The notes under the pieces are model-generated. The model saw only the letters and a program-made list of their open reading frames with translations, did not search any database and was not told where the DNA came from. Position numbers and translations under genes: made by a program. Positions 1-7,436 of a DNA stretch of 64,000 nt are shown piece by piece. Numbering within the stretch: position 1 is the first letter of the stretch; the number at the start of each line of letters is the position of its first letter. The DNA is from an uncultured bacterium (GTDB lineage Bacteria > Verrucomicrobiota > Kiritimatiellia > RFP12 > UBA1067). The stretch lies in assembly GCA_900547945.1 (NCBI GenBank), contig URIT01000001.1, positions 1-64,000 on the forward strand, given 5' to 3'.

Positions 1-65
1 ACCCGGAGTACCGCAGCCCGCTCTACACGCCCGCCCTCGCCGAGTTGTGGCGGAGACCGCGCTAG
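1..65 (+). CDS. C-terminal end of an upstream gene (partial)
   Basis: A frame open from base 3 to a TAG at 63-65 reads PEYRSPLYTPALAELWRRPR. It looks like the tail of a gene that starts before the window. There is too little to assign a family. The gap to hisA carries a promoter, so this gene is probably not in the hisA transcript. Confidence 0.45.
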   Translation, partial: PEYRSPLYTPALAELWRRPR

Positions 66-118
66 GGCCGCCCGGACTCCGGTGGACGTCGGGACGGCGT
101 TGAAGCGCGTGTTTATGG

Positions 119-124
119 TATACT
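119..124 (+). promoter_or_regulatory. Promoter -10 box before hisA
   Basis: TATACT at 119-124 lies about 44 bases before the hisA start. No good -35 was found at the usual spacing. The match is by eye to the -10 boxes that recur before other genes here (TATACT or TATAAT). Confidence 0.5.
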
Positions 125-168
125 AATCCACTCACTTTCAGATTACAAGCGAAACAAGACAGGATTCC

Positions 169-903
169 ATGGTCATTCTACCGGCTATCGACTTGAAGGG
201 CGGCGTGTGCGTGCGGCTTCGCCAGGGGCGCGCGGACGACGTGACGACGTACAGCGACGATCCCGCCGCCCAGGCGCGCGACTGGCGCGATCAGGGCGGG
301 CGCGAACTCCATGTGGTGGACCTCGACGGCGCCTTCGCGGGCACGCCCCGCCATGCGGAGACGATCCGCGCGATCATCGCCGCCTTCGGCGGCCCCGTGG
401 AGGTGGGCGGCGGCATCCGCACGCCCGAATCCCTCGCCGCCGTCCTCGAAGCCGGCGCCGCGCGCGCGATCATCGGCTCGGCCGCGCTGGAGGATCCTGA
501 ATTCCTCACCCGCGCCGTCGAGCAGTACGGCGAGCGGATCGCGGTGGGCATCGACGCGCGCGACGGCTTCGTGCAGACGCGCGGCTGGGTGAAGACCTCC
601 GCGGTGAAGGCGACGGACCTCGCGAAGGCCGTCGCGGCGATTGGCGTGAAGACGATCATCTACACCGACACGGCGACGGACGGCATGCTGGGCGGACCCA
701 ACCTCGTGCAGATGGCCGCCATCTGCGACGCCGCCCCGTCCTGCCGGGTCACCGCGAGCGGCGGCGTGTCGAGCCCGACCGACGTCAAGAACCTTCTCGC
801 GCTCGGACGCCCCAACCTCCGCGCCGCCATTGTCGGCAAGGCCCTCTACGACGGCCGCGCGACGCTGCGCGTGATGAACGAGGCGGCGGACGGCAAGGTC
901 TAG
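169..903 (+). CDS. hisA: Phosphoribosylformimino-5-aminoimidazole carboxamide ribotide isomerase (HisA)
   Basis: HisA catalyses the Amadori isomerisation of ProFAR to PRFAR, the fourth step of histidine synthesis, in the cytoplasm. The 244-residue length is normal for this TIM barrel. The N-terminus MVILPAIDLKGG carries catalytic Asp8, and VGIDARDG carries Asp129, the second catalytic acid. Phosphate-binding glycine segments are visible (EVGGGIRTP near 78-86, ASGGVSS near 194-200). It heads a co-directional run with the M16 peptidase (11-base gap) and rsmE. No other his gene is adjacent; hisC lies about 24 kb away on the other strand, so the his genes are scattered in this genome. Confidence 0.96.
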   Translation: MVILPAIDLKGGVCVRLRQGRADDVTTYSDDPAAQARDWRDQGGRELHVVDLDGAFAGTPRHAETIRAIIAAFGGPVEVGGGIRTPESLAAVLEAGAARAIIGSAALEDPEFLTRAVEQYGERIAVGIDARDGFVQTRGWVKTSAVKATDLAKAVAAIGVKTIIYTDTATDGMLGGPNLVQMAAICDAAPSCRVTASGGVSSPTDVKNLLALGRPNLRAAIVGKALYDGRATLRVMNEAADGKV

Positions 904-914
904 GGGAGCGCGCC

Positions 915-2162
915 ATGTTGCCAAAAGCCACGCTGGAGATCCTGGAAAACGGACTCAAGCTCGTCCTCGTCCCCGACGACCACGTCGAGGGCGTCTCGTT
1001 CGGCCTCTTCGTCGCAAGCGGGTCCCGCCATGAGACGCCCGACCTCGCGGGCATTTCCCACTTCATCGAGCACATGCTCTTCAAGGGTACCGAGACGCGC
1101 AGTGCCCTTGACATCTCGACGGCGATCGAGGGGCAGGGCGGGAACTTCAACGCCTACACCTCCGAGGAGGGGACGTGCTTCTTCGCCCAGATGCCCTACG
1201 ACCGCCTCGCGACGGCGGTAGACGTGATCTCGGACATGTACGTACACGCGGCGATCCCCGACGCCGAGTTCGCGCGCGAGCGCGGCGTCGTCCTGGAGGA
1301 GATCAAGATGTACGCGGACGAGCCCGACGCGGTTGCGAGCGAAAACCTCTCCCGCGCCCTCTTCCCGAAGAACGCGCTCGGCCTGCCGATCGCCGGTTCC
1401 GCCGAGACGCTCAACGCGATGACGCCCGGGACGCTGCGCGCCTACATCCGCCGTGCCTACGTGCCGAAGGCGACGTGCGCCGTCGTCGCGGGCCGCTTCG
1501 AGGCGGATGTCGTCCGGCGCCTCGTCGCGCAGGCGCTCGGGGGGCTTGCGGGCGGGGAGCCGCTCGCGTTCGTCCCCATGAAGCGGCGTCCGCTGCCCGT
1601 CCGGGAAATCCACGCCACGCGCGACGTCCAGCAGGTGCAGCTCGCGCTGGGTTTCCGCTGCTTCGGCGTCCACGCGCCCGAGCGGAAGAAGTACGCGGCG
1701 AACGTCTTCGACTGCCTGATGGGGCGCACGATGAGCTCGCGCCTCTTCCAGAGCGTGCGCGAGCGGCGCGGCCTCAGCTACGACATCCGCTCGCAGCTCC
1801 AGTATTTCGAGGACGTGGGGGGCTGGGCCGTCACGGCGGGGCTTGATACCGCGCGCGTCGAACGGGCCGTCGAGACGATCGAGAAGGAGTTCGCACGCAT
1901 CCGCGCGCGCCGTCCGTCGTCCGTCGAACTGCGCCGCACGAAGGACTACCTGCTCGGCAACTTCCGCCTCGGACTCGAAAACCAGCGCGCGCGCATGTTC
2001 TTCTTCGGCAACTGCGTGCAGACCTACGGGCGCGTACGCGACCCGGAGGAGCTTGTGAAGGGCATTGCGGCCGTCACGGCGGACGACGTGCTCGCCGTCG
2101 CGAACGAAATCCTCGACGACCGTTTCAAGAGCGTGTCGTGGGTCACGCCGAAGGGCGCATGA
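915..2162 (+). CDS. M16-family zinc peptidase (processing-protease-like)
   Basis: A 415-residue pitrilysin/M16 peptidase. The inverted zinc motif HFIEH is at 49-53 (His49 and His53 as ligands, Glu52 as catalytic base), and the later LEEIKMYADEPD segment supplies the third ligand Glu. A second, inactive M16 half follows, with the typical RGLSYDIRS motif. The length matches the YmxG/PqqL-like bacterial subfamily related to mitochondrial processing peptidase. There is no signal peptide, so it probably acts in the cytoplasm on peptides. A GGGGAG-like ribosome site lies at 902-908. Its stop overlaps the rsmE start by ATGA. Confidence 0.92.
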   Translation: MLPKATLEILENGLKLVLVPDDHVEGVSFGLFVASGSRHETPDLAGISHFIEHMLFKGTETRSALDISTAIEGQGGNFNAYTSEEGTCFFAQMPYDRLATAVDVISDMYVHAAIPDAEFARERGVVLEEIKMYADEPDAVASENLSRALFPKNALGLPIAGSAETLNAMTPGTLRAYIRRAYVPKATCAVVAGRFEADVVRRLVAQALGGLAGGEPLAFVPMKRRPLPVREIHATRDVQQVQLALGFRCFGVHAPERKKYAANVFDCLMGRTMSSRLFQSVRERRGLSYDIRSQLQYFEDVGGWAVTAGLDTARVERAVETIEKEFARIRARRPSSVELRRTKDYLLGNFRLGLENQRARMFFFGNCVQTYGRVRDPEELVKGIAAVTADDVLAVANEILDDRFKSVSWVTPKGA

Positions 2163-2929
2163 ACCGGATCCTCTTCGAGGCGAACGAGGTGCGGGACGGC
2201 CGGGCGGAATTCGACGACGCCCGCGCGGAGCATGTCCTCAACGTCCTCCACGGCGCGGTCGGCCAGACGCTCAAGACGGGCATCGTGAACGGCCGCGTCG
2301 GCACGTCCGTCATCGAATCGATCCTGCCGCTTGCGCCGAACCCCGAGACGGGCGCGGCGCGCGGACGCATCGCCGTGCGCTGCACCCATGCGGAGGAGGC
2401 CGTCGCGCCGTGGGTCGATCTTGTCCTCGCGCCGCCGCGCCCGCGCGCGCTCAGGCGTCTTCTGCCGCAGCTTGCGCAGATGGGCGTGGGGCGGATCGTC
2501 CTCGTGGGCGCGGAGAAGGTGGAGAAGGCGTTCTGGGGGGCGCAGCTCCTCAAGGAGACCGTCTCCCGTCCGCTTCTGCTGGATGGCCTCATGCAGGCCG
2601 GGACGACCGCACTGCCGGTTCTCCGGGTCGAGAAGAATTTCCGGCGTTACCTCGAAGGGGGGCGCTTCGAGGTGGACTTCGCGGGGCAGACGAGGCGCAT
2701 CGTCGCGCATCCGTACGCGGGGACGGAGAGCGGTCGCGGCACATTGCGATCCGCCCGCGTGGCGTCGCGTGTCGTCGTCGCGCTCGGTCCCGAGGGCGGG
2801 TGGACGGACGACGAGGTGGCGCTTCTGGAGGCGCACGGCTTCGCGCGCCTCTCCCTTGGTCCGCGCATCCTCCGTACGGACACGGCGGCCATCGCCGTCC
2901 TCGCGCGCCTTATGCCCGTTCCGGGCTGA
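2159..2929 (+). CDS. rsmE: 16S rRNA (uracil-1498-N3) methyltransferase RsmE
   Basis: RsmE methylates N3 of U1498 in 16S rRNA using SAM. The protein has 256 residues, as expected. An N-terminal PUA-like part (MNRILFEANE) precedes the C-terminal SPOUT trefoil-knot domain. The knot signature is clear: ALGPEGGWTDDE, followed by SLGPRILRTDTA at the end. The start at 2159 is chosen because it overlaps the previous stop in an ATGA, the commonest junction in this genome; an in-frame ATG at 2138 would lie inside the peptidase gene. Translation is probably coupled to the M16 gene. Confidence 0.94.
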   Translation: MNRILFEANEVRDGRAEFDDARAEHVLNVLHGAVGQTLKTGIVNGRVGTSVIESILPLAPNPETGAARGRIAVRCTHAEEAVAPWVDLVLAPPRPRALRRLLPQLAQMGVGRIVLVGAEKVEKAFWGAQLLKETVSRPLLLDGLMQAGTTALPVLRVEKNFRRYLEGGRFEVDFAGQTRRIVAHPYAGTESGRGTLRSARVASRVVVALGPEGGWTDDEVALLEAHGFARLSLGPRILRTDTAAIAVLARLMPVPG

Positions 2930-2946
2930 CCGATGGAGAGGATCGC

Positions 2947-4044
2947 ATGGCGCGCTGGCATCTTGAAGTCGATCCCAACCGGCCCGAATCCCTGACGGCG
3001 CAGGTGGCGCAGACGCTGCGGGAGATGATCCGCGGCGGCGTCCTGGCCGTCGGCGCGTCGTTGCCGTCGCGGGCGGCGTTGTCCCGGAGTTTCAAGGTGA
3101 GCGAATGCGTCGTGCGGGCCGCGCTGCGCGACTTGGCGGCGGACCGTCTGGTTGCGGGCAAGCCCCGGCGCGGGCATGTCGTCCTCGCCGTGCCGCGCGA
3201 GGACCGTCCGCGCCTTGTCCTCGACGTCTCGACCGAAAACCTTGGTTCGTTCAGCTCCCGCATCAGCACGGTGGAGTGTGCGCGTGCGATCTTCAAGTCG
3301 GGGAACCGCGTGCTGCCGGTCGTGTTGGGGGCCGATGCGCGCGAGACGCCGTACCTGAGCCCGCTGCAGGAGGCCCTGCGGCAACGCCCCGACCTGGTTG
3401 TCGTCCGCGTCTCGTCAAGCCGGCGCGCGGTCGTGACGGGCCTTCTGGCGTCCTGTGGCTGTCCCTACGCGACGCTCACGCTGGGGAACCGGGCGCGTTC
3501 GCCGGGTCGGTTCGCGGGCAACCTCTGCCACAATGTGGACGACGCGATTTCGGACATGGTTGCAGCGTGCGTGCGGACGGGCGTTCGCTCGGCCCTGCAG
3601 GTTGACTTCGGTGTGGACACCTACGTCCGCGCGGATCCGGCCTTTGCGCACGTCGGTGTTTTCGTCGAGCGCCTGTCCGTGCCGCTGTCCGTGAATGCGT
3701 CGCTCGACGACATCGCCGAGGCGGCGCGCGTCGCGACTGAGCGGCGAGTGGCGCATGGCACGCTCCCGGATGTGGTTTACGTGAGCGATGACTATCTGGC
3801 TCAAGGCGTCTGCGAGGCTTTCCGGCGACGGGGGATTGCCTGTCCGCGCGACACGCGGCTCGTCGTCTATGCGAACAAGGGCTCGGGGCTGTTTCCGTTC
3901 GGTGACCTGGCGCGGATCGAGTTCGATCCGTACGAGGACGGTCGCGAGATCGCGCGCTGCCTATTGGCGTGGCTGCGGACGGGGACGCTGGGCCGCTACG
4001 ACAATCCGCACCGCTTCGTCACCGGCCGAAGTTTCACGGCGTAG
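2947..4044 (+). CDS. GntR-type HTH / LacI-type sensor transcriptional regulator
   Basis: A 365-residue regulator. Residues 1-75 form a GntR winged helix (LTAQVAQTLREMIRGG, then SLPSRAALSRSFKVSECVVRAALRDL). The rest is a periplasmic-binding-protein-like sensor ending in an FDPYEDGREIARCLLAWL segment typical of LacI/GalR sensors. Regulators of this AraR-like design bind sugars and control carbohydrate genes. It sits just before a GH5-like gene with its own promoter, so control of the following secreted enzymes is a reasonable inference. The ATG at 2947 follows a GGAGAGGA ribosome site; the longer upstream frame overlaps rsmE and is rejected. Confidence 0.85.
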   Translation: MARWHLEVDPNRPESLTAQVAQTLREMIRGGVLAVGASLPSRAALSRSFKVSECVVRAALRDLAADRLVAGKPRRGHVVLAVPREDRPRLVLDVSTENLGSFSSRISTVECARAIFKSGNRVLPVVLGADARETPYLSPLQEALRQRPDLVVVRVSSSRRAVVTGLLASCGCPYATLTLGNRARSPGRFAGNLCHNVDDAISDMVAACVRTGVRSALQVDFGVDTYVRADPAFAHVGVFVERLSVPLSVNASLDDIAEAARVATERRVAHGTLPDVVYVSDDYLAQGVCEAFRRRGIACPRDTRLVVYANKGSGLFPFGDLARIEFDPYEDGREIARCLLAWLRTGTLGRYDNPHRFVTGRSFTA

Positions 4045-4110
4045 AAGGGCGCGGTGATGAGTCGTCTGCGAGCCTCCGTTCATTGTGCTCGGCATGCCCA
4101 CCATTGCGCA

Positions 4111-4170
4111 ATTCGGACGATTCGGACGTTTTTGTTTTGTTGCGGGAGACCGTCGTATTATGCTACCATT
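4111..4170 (+). promoter_or_regulatory. Regulatory region before the GH5-like gene, shared with the next gene
   Basis: The block has a near-tandem ATTCGGACGATTCGGACG element (4111-4128), then TTGTTGCGGGAGACCG and an AT-rich TATTATGCTACCAT stretch (4156-4169) that can serve as -10. A diverged copy in the same order is found at 5724-5782. The repeated TTCGGACG element is a candidate operator, possibly for the adjacent GntR/LacI-type regulator. Confidence 0.5.
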
Positions 4171-4211
4171 CCAGACATCCAACGAAAGGATAACGAAAGG
4201 GCGTCGCATCT

Positions 4212-5681
4212 ATGACAACGAAAACCTTAGTGTCGCGGATCTTGGCTGGTCTTGCCGTCGCCTTTTCGCTCGGCGCGGACGCGGCTGTGCGGGCGGCGGA
4301 AAATGCGCCGCTGACGGGCGGTGTACACGTCTCGACGGACGTGCCGCGCTATTTTGCGGGTGCAGATGGGAAGGCCTGGATTCCGATTGGTCTCAACATC
4401 TGTTTTTCCCGTACGAAAGACGGCCTCCCGACGGGTGCGGATCTTGAGGTTCGTCGCGCCGAATTCGAGGGTTGGCTTGACCGCTTCGCGGCGGCAGGGG
4501 GCAATTATGTCCGCCTGTGGCTCGGTCATGCGTTCTTTGAGATCATGCCGGAAAAACCCGGCGAATTCGACCCAACGGCCGTCGAAACCCTGATGCGTGT
4601 CGTACGGCGGTGCGAGAGACTGGGGCTGAAGCTGAAACTGACGCTGGAGAGCTTTCGCACGGTCTTTCCGAAGGGACGGGAGGGCACGGGTCTCTACGCC
4701 GCGTTCTTCAACCGTTCGCTCTATGCGCCCTATGCCGCGAATCTGCATGCGTTTCTGCACAGTGAGCGATGCTATGAGATCTATATGGGCAAGGTGCGCG
4801 AACTTGCCCGTCTCGGTCTTGGCGATTCGCCGGCCGTCATCGCCTGGGAACCGTGGAATGAGATCGGCTGCATTGGCCCCTGGCGCAACGATGTGGGGCC
4901 GTGGAGCGATCGCGTGATGCGTGACTTGCGCCGGATGTTTCCCCGTCAGATGACGACACAGAACCTCGGCAGCTTTTCGAGTCCGGGCATCTTCGACTAC
5001 TACGACTATCTCTGCACGATGGAAGGCAATGACTTTCTGCAGGTGCATCGCTATCTTGATTGCGGTGGCGAGTTAGACGTCTGTCACGGGCCGATGGACG
5101 TTCTCGCGGCCGATGCGGTGCGGGAACTCCGCGACCGCAATCCGCGCAAGCCCGTCCTTCTCGCAGAAGTCGGCGCGGTGAAGCCGAACCATACGGGCCC
5201 CTCGATCCTGTACGCGCAAGACCGCGAGGGGACGCTGTTGCACGACGCGCTTTTCGCGCCGTTTTTCGCCGGTTCCGCCGGTTGCGGGCAGTTCTGGCAT
5301 TGGGATAGCTATGTGGCGCCAAACGGCCTTTGGCATCACTACGCGCGCTTTGCGAAAGCCATTGAGGGGCTGGACCCGATCGCGGAGGACTTCCGCCCCT
5401 TCAAGACCGAGACGCGGCGCGTGCGGGTCTACGGGCTTCGGGGCAAGAGGACGACCGTTCTTTGGTGCCGCGACAAGGCGAGCGACTGGAGGTCCGAACT
5501 GGTCGAGGGGAATGAGGCAAAATCGGTCGCGGGCGAAGTGCTTCCGTCGCCCCTGGTGGGGGAGATGACGTGCTACCTTCCGTGGGAGGATCGGAGTGTG
5601 AAGGTTCAAGGCCCGTCCCTTCCCGCCTTCCGACGTTCCATCGTCGTGCGCTTGCCGACTGGAACGTGCCCATATCCATAA
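4212..5681 (+). CDS. Secreted GH5-like glycoside hydrolase
   Basis: A 489-residue clan GH-A hydrolase, probably a beta-mannanase or related enzyme. It starts with a signal peptide (about 1-29, ending near AVRAAE). The catalytic pair typical of GH-A is visible: acid/base Glu217 in AWEPWNEIG and nucleophile Glu319 in VLLAEVGA. An aromatic QFWHWDSY stretch follows, typical of the substrate cleft. It probably acts in the periplasm or outside the cell. It is preceded by a sugar-type regulator and followed by other secreted carbohydrate-related genes. The substrate cannot be read from the sequence. GAAAGGATAACGAAAGG before the start supplies the ribosome site. Confidence 0.8.
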   Translation: MTTKTLVSRILAGLAVAFSLGADAAVRAAENAPLTGGVHVSTDVPRYFAGADGKAWIPIGLNICFSRTKDGLPTGADLEVRRAEFEGWLDRFAAAGGNYVRLWLGHAFFEIMPEKPGEFDPTAVETLMRVVRRCERLGLKLKLTLESFRTVFPKGREGTGLYAAFFNRSLYAPYAANLHAFLHSERCYEIYMGKVRELARLGLGDSPAVIAWEPWNEIGCIGPWRNDVGPWSDRVMRDLRRMFPRQMTTQNLGSFSSPGIFDYYDYLCTMEGNDFLQVHRYLDCGGELDVCHGPMDVLAADAVRELRDRNPRKPVLLAEVGAVKPNHTGPSILYAQDREGTLLHDALFAPFFAGSAGCGQFWHWDSYVAPNGLWHHYARFAKAIEGLDPIAEDFRPFKTETRRVRVYGLRGKRTTVLWCRDKASDWRSELVEGNEAKSVAGEVLPSPLVGEMTCYLPWEDRSVKVQGPSLPAFRRSIVVRLPTGTCPYP

Positions 5682-5723
5682 ACCCTCGTCTGGCGAGACA
5701 TGGACGTTCCGCTCCATCGCGTC

Positions 5724-5782
5724 ATTTGGACGATTCGGATGGTTTCAGGCTTGTTGCGGGAGGTCGGCGCGTTGTGTACAAT
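5724..5782 (+). promoter_or_regulatory. Second copy of the shared regulatory block
   Basis: ATTTGGACGATTCGGATG at 5724-5741, TTGTTGCGGGAGG at 5751-5763 and a -10-like TACAAT at 5777-5782 repeat the order seen at 4111-4170. The duplication suggests both genes answer to the same regulator. Confidence 0.5.
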
Positions 5783-5819
5783 TCAATGCACCATGAACCA
5801 ACAGAAGGAGGGAACGGCG

Positions 5820-7424
5820 ATGAAAGTATCCGGGATGAGCCCTGTGGCTCGGATGTTGTTTCGCGCGCTGGCGTTGACGACCGTTTGGGGCGCGGAAACG
5901 GCCTTCGCCGGCGCGTGGAGCTGTCGGGTCCTGACGGAGGCGAACCCGTTGCCGGCGTCCGCCAATCTTCTGCGCGGACGTCTGCCGACCGATGCGTCGT
6001 GTGACGGTGCGACCGCCTTTGCCGAGGCGTCCGCCACGCGCTTCACGGACGGCAAGATCACGCTTGCCGAGGACTTCTGGTCCGTGCAGCTCAAGAGTGG
6101 CGGCGCCTACGTCTGCTATTCGGTGACGGACGATCCGGCGGGCGTGGCGCTCGCCTCCGTGCGCTTCACGACAACGCATAAGGACAAGGGCCGCTCGCAG
6201 GTCCGCATCGCCAAGCTGAGCGTCCAGAAAGCGGGACAGGACGGATGGGTTGAACTTGAACACTCCAGCGTCATCGGGCCGGTGCCTCAGGAGGGCGAGA
6301 CGAACTTCCAGGCGGTGTATGCGGAGGCTGATGGTCGGCCAATTGCCGTAGGCGTGACGGCCATCCGGCTCGACTTTGACGAGAAGCAGCAGAATGATTC
6401 CATTGGCGTCTCCGAAATCGAGGCGACCGCGCTTTATCCTGTGGCCGCTTGGACGCGAAAGAAGTATGCGACATCTGCGGAGACCTGTCCGTTGCTGCCC
6501 TCCGCCGACATCCTGCACGGGAAGCCGCCCGCTGTCTCGGCGGACGGAATGTCCGTCGTATGCGGACTGGGCGACGGTTCCGCCCTCGCCTTGGGAAGCG
6601 TGCGCGTCACGTCGGCCCTTGAGGCCGGCATCCGCTCCCTGCAGGTCAGGACGGAGGCAACGGGCGAGACCTGGTTCACGCTGCCCGCCTCCGGCCTTGC
6701 GGGCATCGGCGACGGCGGTGTCTGCCAGTCCGTTTACGCGAATGCCGAGGCGCTTCCGCTCGTATCCGGCGCGACCGGGCTGAAGGTCGTGTTCGCGGCG
6801 GCGTTGCCGGACAACTGGGCGGAGAAGATTGTGGTCGAAGCGACGGAAGCGGGGATTGCGAACTGGACGTGCTGCCCGCTCGCGGAGCCGAATCCCATGC
6901 CGGAGGCGGAGAATGCGCTTCTGGGCCTTGAAGCCACGGCCTTCGCATGTAATGGCGTCGGGCCTTCGGACGTGCAGACGAACCTGTTCACGGACGGGAA
7001 GATCGCGTTGAAGGCCGATGGCTGGCGGACGCGGATCATGGACGGCGGGGCCTTTGTCGGCTACAGCCTTTCCGGCGGCCCCTCCGGACGGAACGGCATG
7101 CGCCTTCGGAACGTCCGCGTCACGACAACGCATGGCGACCGGGAGCGCTCCGAGGTCCGGATCGACGCGCTGTTCGTCAAGACGGCATCGGGCGGCGACA
7201 CGTGGTTCGCCTTGCCGAATTCAAGCTGCATCGGGCCGGATGACAATGTCCGTTTGCCCAACAACCAGGCGACGTATGCGCGGCGGGACGGCGGCTTCGT
7301 CGTCCCCGACGCGACAGACCTCCTCATCGCGTTCAGCGCCGTGCAGCAAAATGGCTGGATCGGTCTCGCCGAAATTGAATCGTCGTGCAGGCCGAACTTC
7401 GGGCTTCGCATCATCTTCCGTTAG
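5820..7424 (+). CDS. Secreted three-module beta-sandwich surface protein
   Basis: A 534-residue exported protein of unknown function. A signal peptide covers about 1-31 (cleavage near AFAGA). Three related modules follow: about 31-205, a shorter diverged copy at 206-346, and 348-534. Modules one and three align closely (FTDGKI, GGAYVCYS/GGAFVGYS, TTHKDK/TTHGDR, then an IGVSEIE/IGLAEIE end). The pattern recalls discoidin-like (F5/8 type C) beta-sandwiches that bind carbohydrate, but I do not recognise a named family. The last residues, GLRIIFR, resemble the tails of two other secreted proteins here. The start at 5820 follows an AAGGAGGG ribosome site; the longer upstream frame crosses the promoter. 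Confidence 0.7.
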   Translation: MKVSGMSPVARMLFRALALTTVWGAETAFAGAWSCRVLTEANPLPASANLLRGRLPTDASCDGATAFAEASATRFTDGKITLAEDFWSVQLKSGGAYVCYSVTDDPAGVALASVRFTTTHKDKGRSQVRIAKLSVQKAGQDGWVELEHSSVIGPVPQEGETNFQAVYAEADGRPIAVGVTAIRLDFDEKQQNDSIGVSEIEATALYPVAAWTRKKYATSAETCPLLPSADILHGKPPAVSADGMSVVCGLGDGSALALGSVRVTSALEAGIRSLQVRTEATGETWFTLPASGLAGIGDGGVCQSVYANAEALPLVSGATGLKVVFAAALPDNWAEKIVVEATEAGIANWTCCPLAEPNPMPEAENALLGLEATAFACNGVGPSDVQTNLFTDGKIALKADGWRTRIMDGGAFVGYSLSGGPSGRNGMRLRNVRVTTTHGDRERSEVRIDALFVKTASGGDTWFALPNSSCIGPDDNVRLPNNQATYARRDGGFVVPDATDLLIAFSAVQQNGWIGLAEIESSCRPNFGLRIIFR

Positions 7425-7436
7425 ACGGGGACCTCC

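Noticed and set aside
4045..4211. A small gene before the GH5-like enzyme
   Set aside because: Short frames here change phase across the promoter block and share no coding similarity with known proteins; the conservation with 5724-5782 is at DNA level.
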